Notes: generated from the letters alone by a model not told the origin. A stretch of DNA of 64,000 nt from Erinaceus europaeus (GCF_950295315.1 NC_080164.1:112364447-112428446), one strand, 5' to 3'. Shown: positions 43,601 to 51,815, numbered from the stretch's first letter. Numbers and translations are program-made.

Positions 43601-46572
43601 TAATGGACATGTCTAAGAAAAGAAATTAATTGTGCTTTACATGTATGTTCCAAAAATCAGAAAAGTATGTCTTTAATTCAGAAAATTAAAGATCAGTAGT
43701 ACTTCTTTCATGTCTTTAATCCAGACTGGATTAAAGACATGAAAGAAGTACTGCTGACCTCAATTCCTAGACTCTGGAATGCAGTACTTCCAAATCTAGT
43801 CTAGCCATCATCTCTAAAGTGAGGAGATCAGAGTAAGGTGAGAAAAGATGAATGAGTGGGGGTTGGGAGGTGGTACACATGGTCAAGCACACACATTACA
43901 GTACAGAAGGACCCAGGTTCAAGCCCCTAGTCCCCACCTGCAGGGGGAAAGCTTCACAAGTGGTGAAGCAGGGTTTCAGGTATCTCTCTGATTCTTTCCT
44001 TCTCTATCTCCACCCCTCCCCCGAATTTCTGGCAGTCTCTATCTAGTAACAAAGATAATAAGTAAAAAATTTTAAAAAAGAAAAGAAAAAACAGAGATGA
44101 ATGAGTCGATTACCTAGCATCTTAACTGAATAAATAATTTGTAACTTTTACCTTTTAGGAAAGATTGCACTTCCCTGCCTTTATCTTCATTGAGCTTTTC
44201 TTCTAAGGAGGAATACGTGCTCCTGAAGTCACTCACAGCCAGAGAAATATTGTCCATCTGCTTTTGCAAGAGATTCATCCTTACAGCCTGCTGGTTCATC
44301 TGGTCAGCCAGTTTCTGGGCTACTTCTGAGAAAGGAGGGGTCATTGGAAACATTAAAATTCATCCATTTCATACTGTTAGTTTCCTGATGGGCTTATAGG
44401 TGATCCAGATAAAACCTACTTGCACTAGACTCTTGGAAATACACACCATTCACTTAGCAGATGGCAACCTGATGATTAAACTATTTAGGGCAACAAATCT
44501 CTAAAAAAAAAATTATAATCTTAGACCAGGTGCACCCAGTTGAGCTCACAGCTTGCAAGACCTAGGGTCAAACCCTCAATTCCCACTTGGAGGGGAAAAA
44601 CTTTGCAAGTGGTGAGGCAGGACTGGAGGTGTCTTTCTGTCTCTCTCCTTCTCTTTTTAAAAAATTATCTTTATTTAGTAGATAGAAAAATCCAGAAATT
44701 GAAAGGTGGAGATAGAGAAGGTGAGATACAGGGAGACACCTGAAGCCCTGCTTCACCATTCACAAAGCTTTTCCCCTGCAGGTGGGGATTGGAGACTTGA
44801 ACCTGGGTCCTTGTGCTTTGTAACAAGTGTACTCAACCAGATGTGCCACCACCTGGCCCCATCTTTCTCCTTCTCTATCTCCTCTCCTCAATTGTTCTCT
44901 GTCTTATTGAATAAATAGATTTATTAATTAAAATTATAATCTTAGAAAAAACTGATGAATGGACAGTATTGCCAAGTCTTATAAGTAAGCATAAGTAAAC
45001 TGAAGTAGTATCATCAAGAAAAAAATTAGATATGAAGTTCCACATGTGAAGAGATCCAGGAAAGGTGATATGTCTTGGAGATTTTTAAACAGATTTGGAG
45101 TATAAAAAGATCATTGTCTTAAAAAATTCAAACGTGTAACGTTTAACCAGAATTTTCAATTTTTTAACTTCAAAGAATTGTTCTGTTCTCCACAGCTGAA
45201 GAAACCATAGGTCTGAAAGCTACAATATCTTGCTTGAGGTTAGAGGGATAGTGACTCATTTTATGCTTTCAAACCTAGTACTTAGGCATGAAATATGTAT
45301 AACCACTTGTATCTGTGGTTTTGACTTCTGAGAATAACTTTCCCCAGCTGGGGCTCAGGTGCCTCTATGACAAATCCATCTCTTCCTGGTAGACTTTTCT
45401 TTTATTGGATTGGACAGAGAGAAACTGAGAGGGAGGGGCAGAGAGAGAAGGAGAGAGAGACAGAGACACCTGCAGATCTGCTTCACAGCTTGTGAAGCTT
45501 CCCCTATGCAGTGGGGAGTGAGGACTTTGAACCCTGGTCCCTGTGCATGGTAGTGTGTTTTTGTGCAATTAGGTGCGCCATGGACCAGCCCCTGATACCT
45601 AGATTCTTAAAGAGAAATCTCTTTCATTACATCTCTCACCCTGAGACCCTTACGTTGTATGATGCTCTTTAAATCAAACAGTGAAGTGATGACTTTTAGC
45701 AGTAACTGATCTTGTGTCCTGAAGAAGTAAAAGTTAATTCTAAAAAAAATTATCTTTATGAGTCCAGCACTGAAAACATAGGTTGTGTACCAGTTTGCAA
45801 TCAACATAATGTTCAATCCATTCTCAGCTACAATTATTTTGTCCATCAGGTGAACCCTTTACCTCTTGTCAATCAACAGAAAGGAAATTTCTAGTTCCCT
45901 TAAAATAATCAAGTTGTTCCAAGTCAAGATTCTTCCCTGATTGTACTTTGCAACAGACAAAAGTTTAATTTTGTTCTTTTTTAAACTTTTTAAAATTATT
46001 TTTATTTATTTTTTAGATAGAGACAACCATAAATCTAGAGGGGTGAGAGAGATAACAGAGGGAGAGAAACAGAGAGACACCTGCAGCTCTGCTTCACTAC
46101 TGGTGAAGCTTGCCCCTTGCAGGTGGTGACTTTGGACTCAAACCTAGGTCTTTTTGCATTGTAATGTGTACACTCAAGCAGGTGCACCAACACCTGGCCC
46201 CATTTTTTTTTTTCTCAAACCTGTGTTTTCCTCACAACTCAACATTTTCCTGTTCCCCCTTTAGTCATTCTGCGGTGTCTTTTGAGTCTGGGAAACTAGA
46301 GCTTATTCAACATACTGATAGGCAGAGCTCTAGAAGGATAGAGAATCATGTTGCTGTATCAGCACCACCAAGCTTGTGACAGCAGGTATTTCCTGCCTGG
46401 GAGCTGCCACAAGGTGTGTGGCTGGCCCAAGGCTGGGGAAGCAAGGCCAGAAGAAGTAGCATGTGACCTGGGTTCCTGCAGTCCTGCATCTGCTGCTCCT
46501 CCAGGGTCCCTCTGCCAGCTGCTGTGTGACTCTCAGCCTGGCTGCTGTGGAGCAGGTGCTGTTGGTCCTGGG
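29208..46572 (-). CDS. MMRN1: Multimerin 1, partial gene (exons 4-8, spliced)
   Basis: MMRN1 is a secreted EMILIN/multimerin-family glycoprotein stored in platelet alpha-granules and endothelial cells; it forms huge disulfide-linked multimers and binds factor V and matrix. Read on the minus strand, five exons (46572-46468, 44325-44152, 43281-41299, 32474-32328, 29629-29208) join with uniform phase-1 introns and no internal stop, giving about 943 residues: linker, long coiled-coil region, EGF-like module, C-terminal C1q domain. The human protein is about 1228 residues, so roughly 285 N-terminal residues (signal peptide, N-terminal region, EMI domain) are missing; I searched upstream to 64000 for EMI-like coding sequence and found none. 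More than a dozen N-glycosylation sequons lie in the coiled-coil part, as expected for this protein. Exon numbering follows the eight-exon plan recalled for human MMRN1 and is inferred. Nothing suggests a pseudogene. Confidence 0.95.
30640..31025 (+). mobile_element. L1 3' end fragment in MMRN1 intron 7
   Basis: Plus orientation (antisense to MMRN1): GGTGGGAATGTCAACTGGTCC, ACAATAGCCAAGATGTGAAG and TGGATAGGATGGAG, typical L1 ORF2 C-terminal sequence. Confidence 0.8.
31380..31582 (-). mobile_element. tRNA-derived SINE in intron 7
   Basis: GATACCTGCAGCCCTGCTTC and CTTAACCAGGTATGTCACTACC. Confidence 0.85.
31878..32080 (+). mobile_element. tRNA-derived SINE in intron 7
   Basis: GGGCTGGATGGTGACACCC head, AAGTGGTGAAGCAGTGCTGC; preceded by (GA)n. 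Confidence 0.85.
32328..32474 (-). CDS. MMRN1: MMRN1 exon 7 (EGF-like module)
   Basis: A 147-bp exon, phase 1 at both ends, encoding one EGF-like module with the six-cysteine pattern C-x4-C-x5-C-x8-C-x-C-x8-C, including CQNGGTC and CACRHPFTGDTC. The donor is GCTCCAG|gtaagt at 32326-32327 (strong). Two acceptors lie 9 bp apart: ctgcag|AGGAGC (exon start 32474), preferred because it keeps the Pro-Glu-Glu spacing of human MMRN1, and tctcag|CGACTG (exon start 32483), which would add Ala-Thr-Ala in frame. Both keep the frame. Confidence 0.93.
32720..33245 (+). mobile_element. L1 3' end with 3' UTR
   Basis: Plus orientation: CAGGTGTCCAACAAGAGATG, ATACTACTCAGCTATTAAAA, then the 3' UTR (CTGTTGACTGTAAACCATTA) and an A-rich tail. 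Confidence 0.88.
33285..33462 (+). repeat. (GAAA)n/(GGAA)n polypurine tract
   Basis: About 175 bp of nearly pure purine on the plus strand, attached to the L1 tail at 33245. Confidence 0.93.
33485..33600 (+). mobile_element. SINE, second type
   Basis: TTGAGGCTCAGAGGTCCTAGG and AGAGCTGAACAACAGCAATAATAAAAAG. Confidence 0.7.
33655..33945 (+). repeat. Possible LTR fragment
   Basis: An LTR-like arrangement: CCAATCAGC, GATAAAAGCTGG (TATA-like), then AAATAAATTTAAC and a CTCATTCTTTGGTTAC stretch, ending near GAGCTATAACA. No terminal duplication found. Confidence 0.35.
33946..34629. other. Unique AT-rich sequence in intron 6
   Basis: No repeat recognised apart from A-rich runs at 34428-34472. Confidence 0.5.
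34636..35715 (-). mobile_element. Family R, longest copy
   Basis: About 1.1 kb, minus orientation. It begins at a (TTTA)n tail (34640-34675). It joins the 3' core, the middle section seen at 1-330 and 52490-52700, and a far 5' section (GGTCTAGGCCCATCAT, GGGCCCCAG) also seen at 55440-56350. No open frame longer than about 90 codons. This copy shows that these pieces belong to one element. Confidence 0.7.
35805..35943 (+). repeat. Degenerate ~27-bp minisatellite
   Basis: Five units of the form TTCAAGCCTNGGAGTGGGRGGGACCCNAG, with unit starts near 35812, 35840, 35867, 35890 and 35919; spacing 23-29 bp. Confidence 0.75.
35950..36265 (+). mobile_element. tRNA-derived SINE with full 3' extension
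   Basis: GTTCAAGGTCCGGCTCCC, AGGTGAAGCAGGTCTTCAGG, then CTCCAGGAGCATAGTGGATTC and ATAACCCTGGAGGCAAAAAA. Shows the long SINE variant with its 3' domain. Confidence 0.9.
36440..36765 (+). mobile_element. L1 3' UTR
   Basis: Plus orientation; collinear with 32930-33225 and ending TTAACCCCCTCAATAAAAAA. A SINE follows directly. Confidence 0.85.
36776..37060 (+). mobile_element. tRNA-derived SINE, young-looking
   Basis: GGGCTGTAGAGCAGCGGGTT head, GGTTCAAGCCC B-box, CAACAATAATAACTAC and AATAAATAAATAAA tail; directly after a G-run. Confidence 0.92.
37070..37285 (+). mobile_element. tRNA-derived SINE, older subtype
   Basis: CAGGTGGTGCACCTGGTTGAG head, GGGTTCAAGCCCTTTGTCCC, ATACAATAAATAAAG tail. Confidence 0.88.
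37705..37870 (-). mobile_element. SINE fragment, extended 3' type
   Basis: TTATTACTGGGGTCCAGTGCC and TTTTGATAGAGGG. Confidence 0.6.
37925..38048 (-). mobile_element. Family R, short 3' end copy
   Basis: Minus orientation; TTTATTTATGAAAAGGAAAC tail side followed by GGGGTACAACTCCACACAATT, the family 3' end. Confidence 0.7.
38049..38764. other. Unique sequence in intron 6
   Basis: No repeat or exon recognised. Confidence 0.5.
38765..38900 (+). mobile_element. L1 3' tip
   Basis: Last ~135 bp of the same L1 3' UTR (GTTATGTGGAAAACTGGG, TTTACTGTTGACTGTAAACC). Confidence 0.85.
38935..39330 (+). mobile_element. tRNA-derived SINE with expanded purine tract
   Basis: AGTGGTGCACCCCGTAGAGTGC head, GCAGTGAAGCAGGGCTGCAGG; then (GGAA)n/(GAAA)n 39130-39262 and the SINE 3' domain (CTGGGAGCTATGGATGAG, CCAACACCAAGCCCTAAC). 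Confidence 0.85.
39331..39425 (+). repeat. GA-rich polypurine tract
   Basis: About 95 bp of near-pure purine after the SINE. Confidence 0.88.
39426..40359. other. Unique sequence in intron 6
   Basis: No repeat or exon recognised. Confidence 0.5.
40360..40824 (-). mobile_element. Older SINE interrupted by a younger one
   Basis: Older fragments at 40360-40465 (CAGGATCATTGCTGTTTGG) and about 40756-40824; a well-preserved SINE at 40478-40755 (GTTGGATAAGACAGAGAGAAATGG, CCCTTAACCCACTGCACC) sits between them. Confidence 0.7.
40825..41010 (+). mobile_element. tRNA-derived SINE
   Basis: CAATGGTGCACCTGACTAAGC head, GGTTCAAGCCCCTGATCC, CCAATAATAAAGAAATAAAA tail. Confidence 0.9.
41299..43281 (-). CDS. 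MMRN1: MMRN1 exon 6 (main coiled-coil exon)
   Basis: A 1983-bp exon encoding 661 codons without a stop, phase 1 at both ends. The acceptor is tttttttctgtag|TCTTAA at 43282-43283; the donor is ATTCCTG|gtaagg at 41297-41298. The reading frame runs on artificially 5' of the acceptor to 43345. The product is Leu/Glu/Lys/Gln-rich with long heptad runs (for example ETVAQLFKTVSRLSEDLENT), few cysteines (candidates for inter-chain disulfides), and many N-X-S/T sequons such as NQT, NAT, NKT, NET, NHT and NVT. This is the oligomerising stalk of multimerin. The C-terminal tail (LKKPTVNVTT, then QRNTD) matches the known linker before the EGF module. Intact length and frame argue for a functional gene. 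Confidence 0.97.
43440..43560 (+). mobile_element. SINE, third type
   Basis: TTTTGCCATGTGTGAGACCC and GGTTTGAGCCCGGCCCCAC; short A-rich tail. Confidence 0.7.
43693..43757. repeat. Near-perfect 65-bp palindrome
   Basis: Two 32-bp arms (43693-43724 and 43726-43757) around a single A at 43725, with one mismatch by my comparison. Core CTTTAATCCAGACTGGATTAAAG. A related half-motif TGTCTTTAATTCAGAAAATTAAAG lies just upstream at about 43669-43692. Confidence 0.93.
43850..44075 (+). mobile_element. tRNA-derived SINE, 80 bp from exon 5
   Basis: GGAGGTGGTACACATGGTCAAGC head, GGTTCAAGCCCCTAGTCCCC, AAGTGGTGAAGCAGGGTTTC. Confidence 0.9.
44152..44325 (-). CDS. MMRN1: MMRN1 exon 5 (start of coiled coil)
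   Basis: A 174-bp exon (58 codons), phase 1 at both ends. The acceptor is cccctcctttctcag|AAGTAG; the donor is CTAAAAG|gtaaaa at 44150-44151. The peptide has a heptad-like pattern around LLQKQMDNISLAVSDF and ends in EDKGREVQSFLK, typical of the first coiled-coil segment of multimerin. It continues in frame into exon 6. SINEs flank it closely on both sides, at 43850-44075 and 44526-44931, and include copies in opposite orientations. Confidence 0.95.
44526..44931 (+). mobile_element. SINE with a second SINE inserted in reverse
   Basis: Outer plus-strand SINE flanked by AATTATAATCTTAGA (44511-44525 and 44932-44946). Inside it a minus-strand SINE (44655-44865) is flanked by TCTCCTTCTCT (44644-44654 and 44866-44876). 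Both duplications are perfect. Confidence 0.92.
44947..45329. other. Unique sequence in intron 4
   Basis: No repeat or exon recognised. Confidence 0.5.
45330..45600 (-). mobile_element. SINE, extended 3' type
   Basis: CAGCTGGGGCTCAGGTGCC, TTTATTGGATTGGACAGAG, CACCTGCAGATCTGCTTCAC. Confidence 0.85.
45970..46202 (-). mobile_element. tRNA-derived SINE in intron 4
   Basis: TTTATTTATTTTTTAGATAG, GACACCTGCAGCTCTGCTTC, CAGGTGCACCAACACCTGGCCCC. Confidence 0.87.
46468..46572 (-). CDS. MMRN1: MMRN1 exon 4 (linker after EMI domain)
   Basis: A 105-bp exon inside a longer reading frame. The acceptor is a long pyrimidine tract ending ctgtctag at 46573-46574. The donor is CCCAG|gtcaca at 46466-46467, a weak GT-C donor. 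It encodes a polar Q/E/H-rich stretch with the segment SQAESHTAAGRG, which closely matches the region after the EMI domain in human MMRN1 as I remember it. The first two bases complete an Ala codon and the last G joins exon 5 to give Pro-Glu-Val-Ala, agreeing with the family. Phase 1 at both ends supports the call over the competing 65-bp candidate nearer exon 5 (see rejected items). Confidence 0.88.
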
Positions 46573-47194
46573 CTAGACAGAGGCAGAAGAGAAGGCAGAC
46601 CATCAGAATGCGGGCAGCGTTTGCTCCCCATCCCAAGGACACTGTGACTAACATGCACTCTCCTGGGACCCCAAGAACCTGGGTTTGCCATGCTTGTTTG
46701 ATATGTTGCCCCAGTCTTTTTGTTTTGGCTCTGTTTCTCCACTGCATTATAGAGGGTCTTTATAATTGTTGATTTGTTTTGCTGGAAGGAGCAATGTTTG
46801 GGTTGGGCTATGGGGGCTTGATTAACATCTCTGTTGATTCCAAAGAGAGATATTGGGAAGCAAAGTGAGGATTTTCAAACAGGATTTTTGAGTAATGGTA
46901 TCAACATCACCTGAATTGTTTTTTCCCTTTTGAACCAAGATTATTTAGCATGCAGCTACATTCATCACTATTAGGCCTTCAATCTTATGTGATTAACATG
47001 GCTGCTATTAATACACCTTAAAATATCAGAAGTTATCTTTCCATCTCTCCCCCTACCCCCTGCCCCAACTTCATCGTGGTTTTTTTTATGATGAGTAAAT
47101 GCAGAACTAACTATAGTTGTCACCTGACAATCATAAAAACCCCATTCTCTAGGCCCCATTCTCCAGGCCGGCCTATTAAAGACATTCTGTCAGG
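46573..47194. other. Unique sequence upstream of MMRN1 exon 4
   Basis: Start of intron 3 (minus strand). No EMI-domain coding sequence found. Confidence 0.55.
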
Positions 47195-47405
47195 GGCAGT
47201 AACTTGGGGTTGCAGTGGCTCCTCAAGTGATTCCAGTGCACACTGACATTTGAGAGCCCATGTTACCAAGCACAAGGACCCGATCCTTGTGCAGGGAGAA
47301 GCTTCAGGAGCTGTGAAGCAGGGCTGCAGGTATCTCTCTCCTCCTTACCTCTTGACTTCTCTCTGCTTCTATTCAATATATACTAAATAGATGAAATATT
47401 TTTTA
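47195..47405 (+). mobile_element. tRNA-derived SINE, degraded
   Basis: ACCAAGCACAAGGACCCGATCC, AGCTGTGAAGCAGGGCTGCAGG and a short AT-rich tail. Confidence 0.75.
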
Positions 47406-47835
47406 AAAAAATTGAGAGGCACTGAGGTGTAGGTACATCTTGGCAACTTCCCACCTCACTTTCCTCCCAATTTCATGTAATAGGAGAGTGTTCAGGGATA
47501 ACCTCTAAGTATTACAGCAAAAGAGAACAGGTGGGTTGAATAGGATAAACACATGGCCTTTTTCATTTCCTTCAGCCTGACTTCAATGGCAGTAACTTGG
47601 CATGCAGCAAATGCTTTGCAGAAACTGACATGTTTTGTAGCTTCCAAATGAGATCATTGTTTAGATCTCCTTTTCTATTATTAACTTTTAATACACAATG
47701 TAGGGTCTTCTCTCTTTAGAATATTGACTTCTCATTGTAGAGGGAAATCAGAAATACTACTAAGCTCTGAAGTACTACCTATTCATGTCTTTCCCATCTT
47801 CTATCTGGAGATTCTACTCAGTTCTGGGGAATAGT

Positions 47836-47896
<61 letters not shown>

Positions 47897-48784
47897 CCCA
47901 CCCCCTGGTATGGAGGGCATTACCAATAACAGCTCAGTTATGAGGAAGCTCTTTCCCTTGAAAGCATAATCCATCGTGTGTCTGAAAAGACACATTTCCA
48001 GCTGGTTCTGTGCTATCAAGTTTGTGCTTGCAGGAGGACATTCAACATGTGTATGAAGACCTAGTGAGATTCCACAGTTAAACTTAGTGTCTTCAAAGAC
48101 TGAAGGAGCACCATGTGCTTTGACTAAATGCATCAAGATTGTGCTGAGCAAGGTGCTTACAGGAGGTTCTGTCTTCTAAATGTCCCCACTGTGACAACTG
48201 CACAGACCACGACCTGAAACATAGCTCTTCTCACTGTGTAAGCATCATAACATATGCCATATATTATTAGAAGACACATTTTAAATAACCTTGATGTAGA
48301 AGCTTGAGAATTTTAAATATTGGTTACTGTAGTTTTATGTAATTTATTATTTATGTAATTTGTATTTAGAAAAGAAAACTGTCTTCATGTATTCATAAGC
48401 AGTGATGGGAGTCCATTTGTTCCAATTTTTGCATAGATGGACTTTTTTTAGAAATCATAATATCTGTGACAGACTCTATGGAATGCACTTTGATAAGATC
48501 CATTTTCCCTACACAGAAAACCTGACTGATGGTGACTGGTTTTTTTTTTTTTACAAAGAGATTTGCAAAGAAGTTTGCCTTTCCCCTTCTCTAATTTCAT
48601 ATTATTTGAATTAAAATTCTTGTCTTTCTTTCATTAGCAAAAAAAAAAAAAGCAAACCACTGCTTCCTTGTTCTACTTTGGAACATTTTGGAGACATCTA
48701 CTGGAAAAACAAATTATTGCAAATTTCATCAAATTGGCTTTAAAAAGCATGTTGCTACTGACATTTCCAAAATAGTCTTGTGTA
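47406..48784. other. Unique sequence with a (GT)n
   Basis: (GT)n at 47834-47894; no exon recognised. A donor-like site at 48157-48166 has no convincing matching exon. Confidence 0.5.
47834..47894. repeat. (GT)n microsatellite
   Basis: About 30 uninterrupted units. Confidence 0.97.
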
Positions 48785-48810
48785 CTGGCATACACACACA
48801 CATACACACA

Positions 48811-48851
<41 letters not shown>

Positions 48852-48852
48852 A
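48785..48852. repeat. (CA)n microsatellite, interrupted
   Basis: CA repeat with periodic CATA interruptions. Confidence 0.93.
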
Positions 48853-48904
48853 ATGAGTGAGAGAGAAAAAGTAGAAAATAAAGAGGCAAAACTGTCCTGA
48901 AAAA

Positions 48905-49011
48905 GTTTCCTTAAAGAGAGATACAGAGAAGGCAGAGAGAGAGAGAGATAGTGATAGAGATAGAAATGGGGGAGAGAGAGAGAGAGAGAAGGAGGAGGAG
49001 GAGGTGGAGGA

Positions 49012-49063
<52 letters not shown>

Positions 49064-49150
49064 TCAGCAGAGAAGCTTCCTTTAGTGAAGTGGGCCCCGG
49101 GCTCTAACCAGGGTCATGTATATGGCAGAGCAGTGCACTATCCAAGGGTG
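48905..49150 (-). mobile_element. SINE with (GA)n expansion
   Basis: Long GA tract 48930-49058 leading into AGCAGAGAAGCTTCC and GGCAGAGCAGTGCACTATCC. Confidence 0.7.
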
Positions 49151-49284
49151 TTACTTTGCAAGCTTATCCAAAGTTTAAATAATATAAAGCATATTAAAAC
49201 TATTACTTTACCATTGGAGCTAATACTTCTTTTGTTATAAACAAAGTTCTATTTACTTAGACTTTAGAAAAATTGGTTTAATTT

Positions 49285-49520
49285 TTAAAATTTTTTCTTT
49301 GCTTATTGGATGGTGACAGCCAGAAATCAAGAGGGAAGGGGGAGATCAAAAGAGAAGGAGAGAGAGAGAGAGAGACAAGGAGAGAGAGGAGAGACTTGCA
49401 GCCTTGCTTCACCACTCATGAAGCTTTCCCCCTGCATGTGTGGACCAGGGGTTCAGAACCCTATTGCTTTCACACTGTAACATGTGTGCTCAACCAGGTG
49501 TGCCAGCCTCCAACCCTGCA
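49285..49520 (-). mobile_element. tRNA-derived SINE
   Basis: GACTTGCAGCCTTGCTTCACC, TTTCCCCCTGCATGTGTGG, CTCAACCAGGTGTGCCAG. Confidence 0.86.
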
Positions 49521-49869
49521 AAGCTGATTTCTTTTTTGGTAGTAAATATTTTAATTTTGATAAATAATATTTTAATTTAAATGGACTGCCCCATGGGTTA
49601 TAAATTAGACCCCTTCTTCCTGAGAGTTTGAGAATGGGAAACGAAATGAGAGAGGAACAGAAAAATGGAAGAAAAGCAAGAGTTCTATTTTATTCCTGCT
49701 CCCCCTCTGTAGTTTACTATAGCCTAGCTGAAAATAAATTCATTATTTTTGCATTAAATAGACTTTGTGTGCAAGAAAATTCCATGGCTAGGAAACATGA
49801 TAGAAGAGCAAGGATTTGTGGGGTTAAGTGCATACATTACAGTATACAAGGACCTAATTTGCTCTGCTT

Positions 49870-50262
49870 TATATCTTAACTCATTTTCAGCCACCAGGTT
49901 ACAGATGCCACCATGATGTCAACTGGACTTCCCAGGGCAGATGACCCCACCAATATGTCCTGGAGTTCTGCTTCCCCAGAGCCCTGCCCCACTAGGGAAA
50001 GAGAGAGATAGGCTAGGAATATGGATCGACCTGTCAATGGCCATGTTCAGTGGGTAAGAAATTAAAGAAGCCAGACCTTTCACCTTCCACACCCCATAAT
50101 GTCCCTGGGTCCATGCTCCCAGAGGGTTAAAGAATAGGAAAGCTATCAGGGGAGGGGATGGGATATGGAGTTCTGGTGGCAGGAATTGTGTGGAATTGTA
50201 CCCTTCTTATCCTATGGTCTTGTCAGTGTTTCCATTTTATAAATAAAAACTTTAAAAAAGAA
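49870..50262 (+). mobile_element. Family R, 5'-truncated copy
   Basis: Plus orientation from GCTTTATATCTTAAC through the ACCCCACCAATATGTCCTGG core to TTTATAAATAAAAAC and an A-rich tail. Confidence 0.75.
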
Positions 50263-51475
50263 AAGGTATTGACAGAGAGAGATAGAGAAGGGATTTGTGA
50301 AGCTCATATTATTTTACCAAATTTCCAGGGATAAGGTAATCTAATGTTGTGAAGAACTAGCAGAGATGCAGTTATCATGGTAGCTCCATAGCCAGGCAAC
50401 CCACATCCTGGAGAGCTCTGAAGGGGGTTAAAGAATAGATCAGGTTCACTGGTCATTCTTGCCAGGGCCAGGCTGTTGTCATCTGAGACAGTGTGGCAGT
50501 TGTTAAAAGAAACAGGATATTTTTTTCTTTCTCCCACAGAAGAGCAAAAGATTGTTGATACATTCATAAAGTGTCAAGGATTGGGTTGCAATTAGGTAGG
50601 AGTCAGGAGGGGGAAAAAGTGCCAGAAAGAAGAAGTCCCAACTAAACAGGATAATGAAAAGTAGCTCAAGAGGCAGAGGGAGATGCAGCAGTTCTTCATC
50701 TCACTGGTGCATCAGTTGCACTGATAAAATATTCCACAGCATTTATGGGCGGCATTGGAAGTGGAGAGGAGGATGGTCAGTGTCCCAAGGAGCCAGAGCA
50801 AGCTGTTCTGCCATTACAGTTAGATTGTGATTGATGGCAAAACACTATGACTGCCTATCATCAGCCATTCCCACCAGTTTCAAGAGGAAGTGGACATTTT
50901 TATAGCAGCCTCATTGGCAGATCTATGGATTACAAGGGATCCTAGTTAAAGTATTGTGACAGAGCTTGTAGTTAGAACTGTTCTGGGACATTTTTGTAAA
51001 GCTGGGGTTCAATATAATGAAATGTAGATCTTGTATTTAAAAATAGCCCTGTGCTGCTCCTAGCATCACTGTGTTCCCAGTGTCATTATGCAAATGAGAG
51101 CAAAGCTATTTGAATTTAATTTAAAATGTCACATAGTACTTGGGAAAAGAATAAAACACAGTAGGTATTAGATATGTCAACTTTCTATGTTTCTTGTGTG
51201 TTGATTTGTAATGACAGGGTCTGGTTTAGTTTCTTCTTGGTGTATATAGCTCACTATCATGATTAATAATCTGCATATATAAAAAGACAAGGTAGGAATC
51301 CACAGCCACTCTGGCCAGCTGGTACCCATGACACTCTAACACATAGACTTTGTCCCCTGTCACATTTTACATTCATGCCCTGATGTGATGTGTAATAGGG
51401 GATGCAATGCTATTCAAAATTTCGAGAAACACATTCTGGGAACAAATCTCAAAGGAATAAAACTGAGCTAGTGGA
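50263..51475. other. Unique sequence, unrecognised
   Basis: 1.2 kb without a recognised repeat. An 87-codon minus-strand frame at 50304-50567 matches no family I know and has no clear splice sites. Confidence 0.45.
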
Positions 51476-51600
51476 CAGGGTAGCTAGCATAATGGTTATG
51501 GAAAAAACTCTCCTGCCTGAGGCTCTGAAATCTCAGGTTCAATCACCATCAGCACCACCATCAGCCAGAGCTGAGCAGTGTTTTGGGAAGAAAAAGAGAG
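51476..51600 (+). mobile_element. SINE, second type
   Basis: TAGCATAATGGTTATGGAAAA head, CTGCCTGAGGCTCTGAAATC, AGCCAGAGCTGAGCAGTG; its tail is the purine repeat that follows. Confidence 0.82.
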
Positions 51601-51607
51601 AGAGGGG

Positions 51608-51815
51608 AAAGAAGAAGAAGAAGAAGAAGAAGAAGAAGAAGAAGAAGAAGGAGAAGGAGAAGGAGAAGGAGAAGGAGAAGGAGAAGGAGAAGGAGAAGGA
51701 GAAGGAGAAGGAGAAGGAGAAGGAGAAGGAGAAGGAGAAGGAGAAGGAGAAGGAGAAGAAGAAGAAGAAGAAGAAGAAGAAGAAGAAGAAGAAGAAGAAG
51801 AAGAAGAAGAAGAAA
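51608..51815 (+). repeat. (GAA)n - (GGAGAA)n - (GAA)n purine repeat
   Basis: About 205 bp pure purine: GAA units, a central block of GGAGAA units (about 51648-51756), then GAA units. Grew from a SINE tail. Long frames through it are repeat artefacts. Confidence 0.97.

Larger units (their letters stand above)
43282..44151 (-). other. MMRN1 intron 5
   Basis: 870 bp. Contains a SINE (43440-43560), a 65-bp palindrome (43693-43757) and a SINE at 43850-44075. Confidence 0.9.

Noticed and set aside
45654..45718. 65-bp minus-strand exon-like segment (TTCTTCAG|GACACAAG ... ATACAAC|GTAAGG) encoding a coiled-coil-like peptide
   Set aside because: Its donor phase fits exon 5, but its acceptor is phase 2, and the segment at 46468-46572 matches MMRN1 directly and joins exon 5 correctly. 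At best a cryptic exon.
48120..48240. Possible exon with donor CCTCCT|GTAAGC and acceptor TTTCAG
   Set aside because: The encoded peptide resembles no MMRN1 segment and phase 2 at its end does not fit the phase-1 pattern.
48673..49062. Minus-strand Ser/Leu/Cys-Val repeat frame
   Set aside because: Runs through CA and GA microsatellites.
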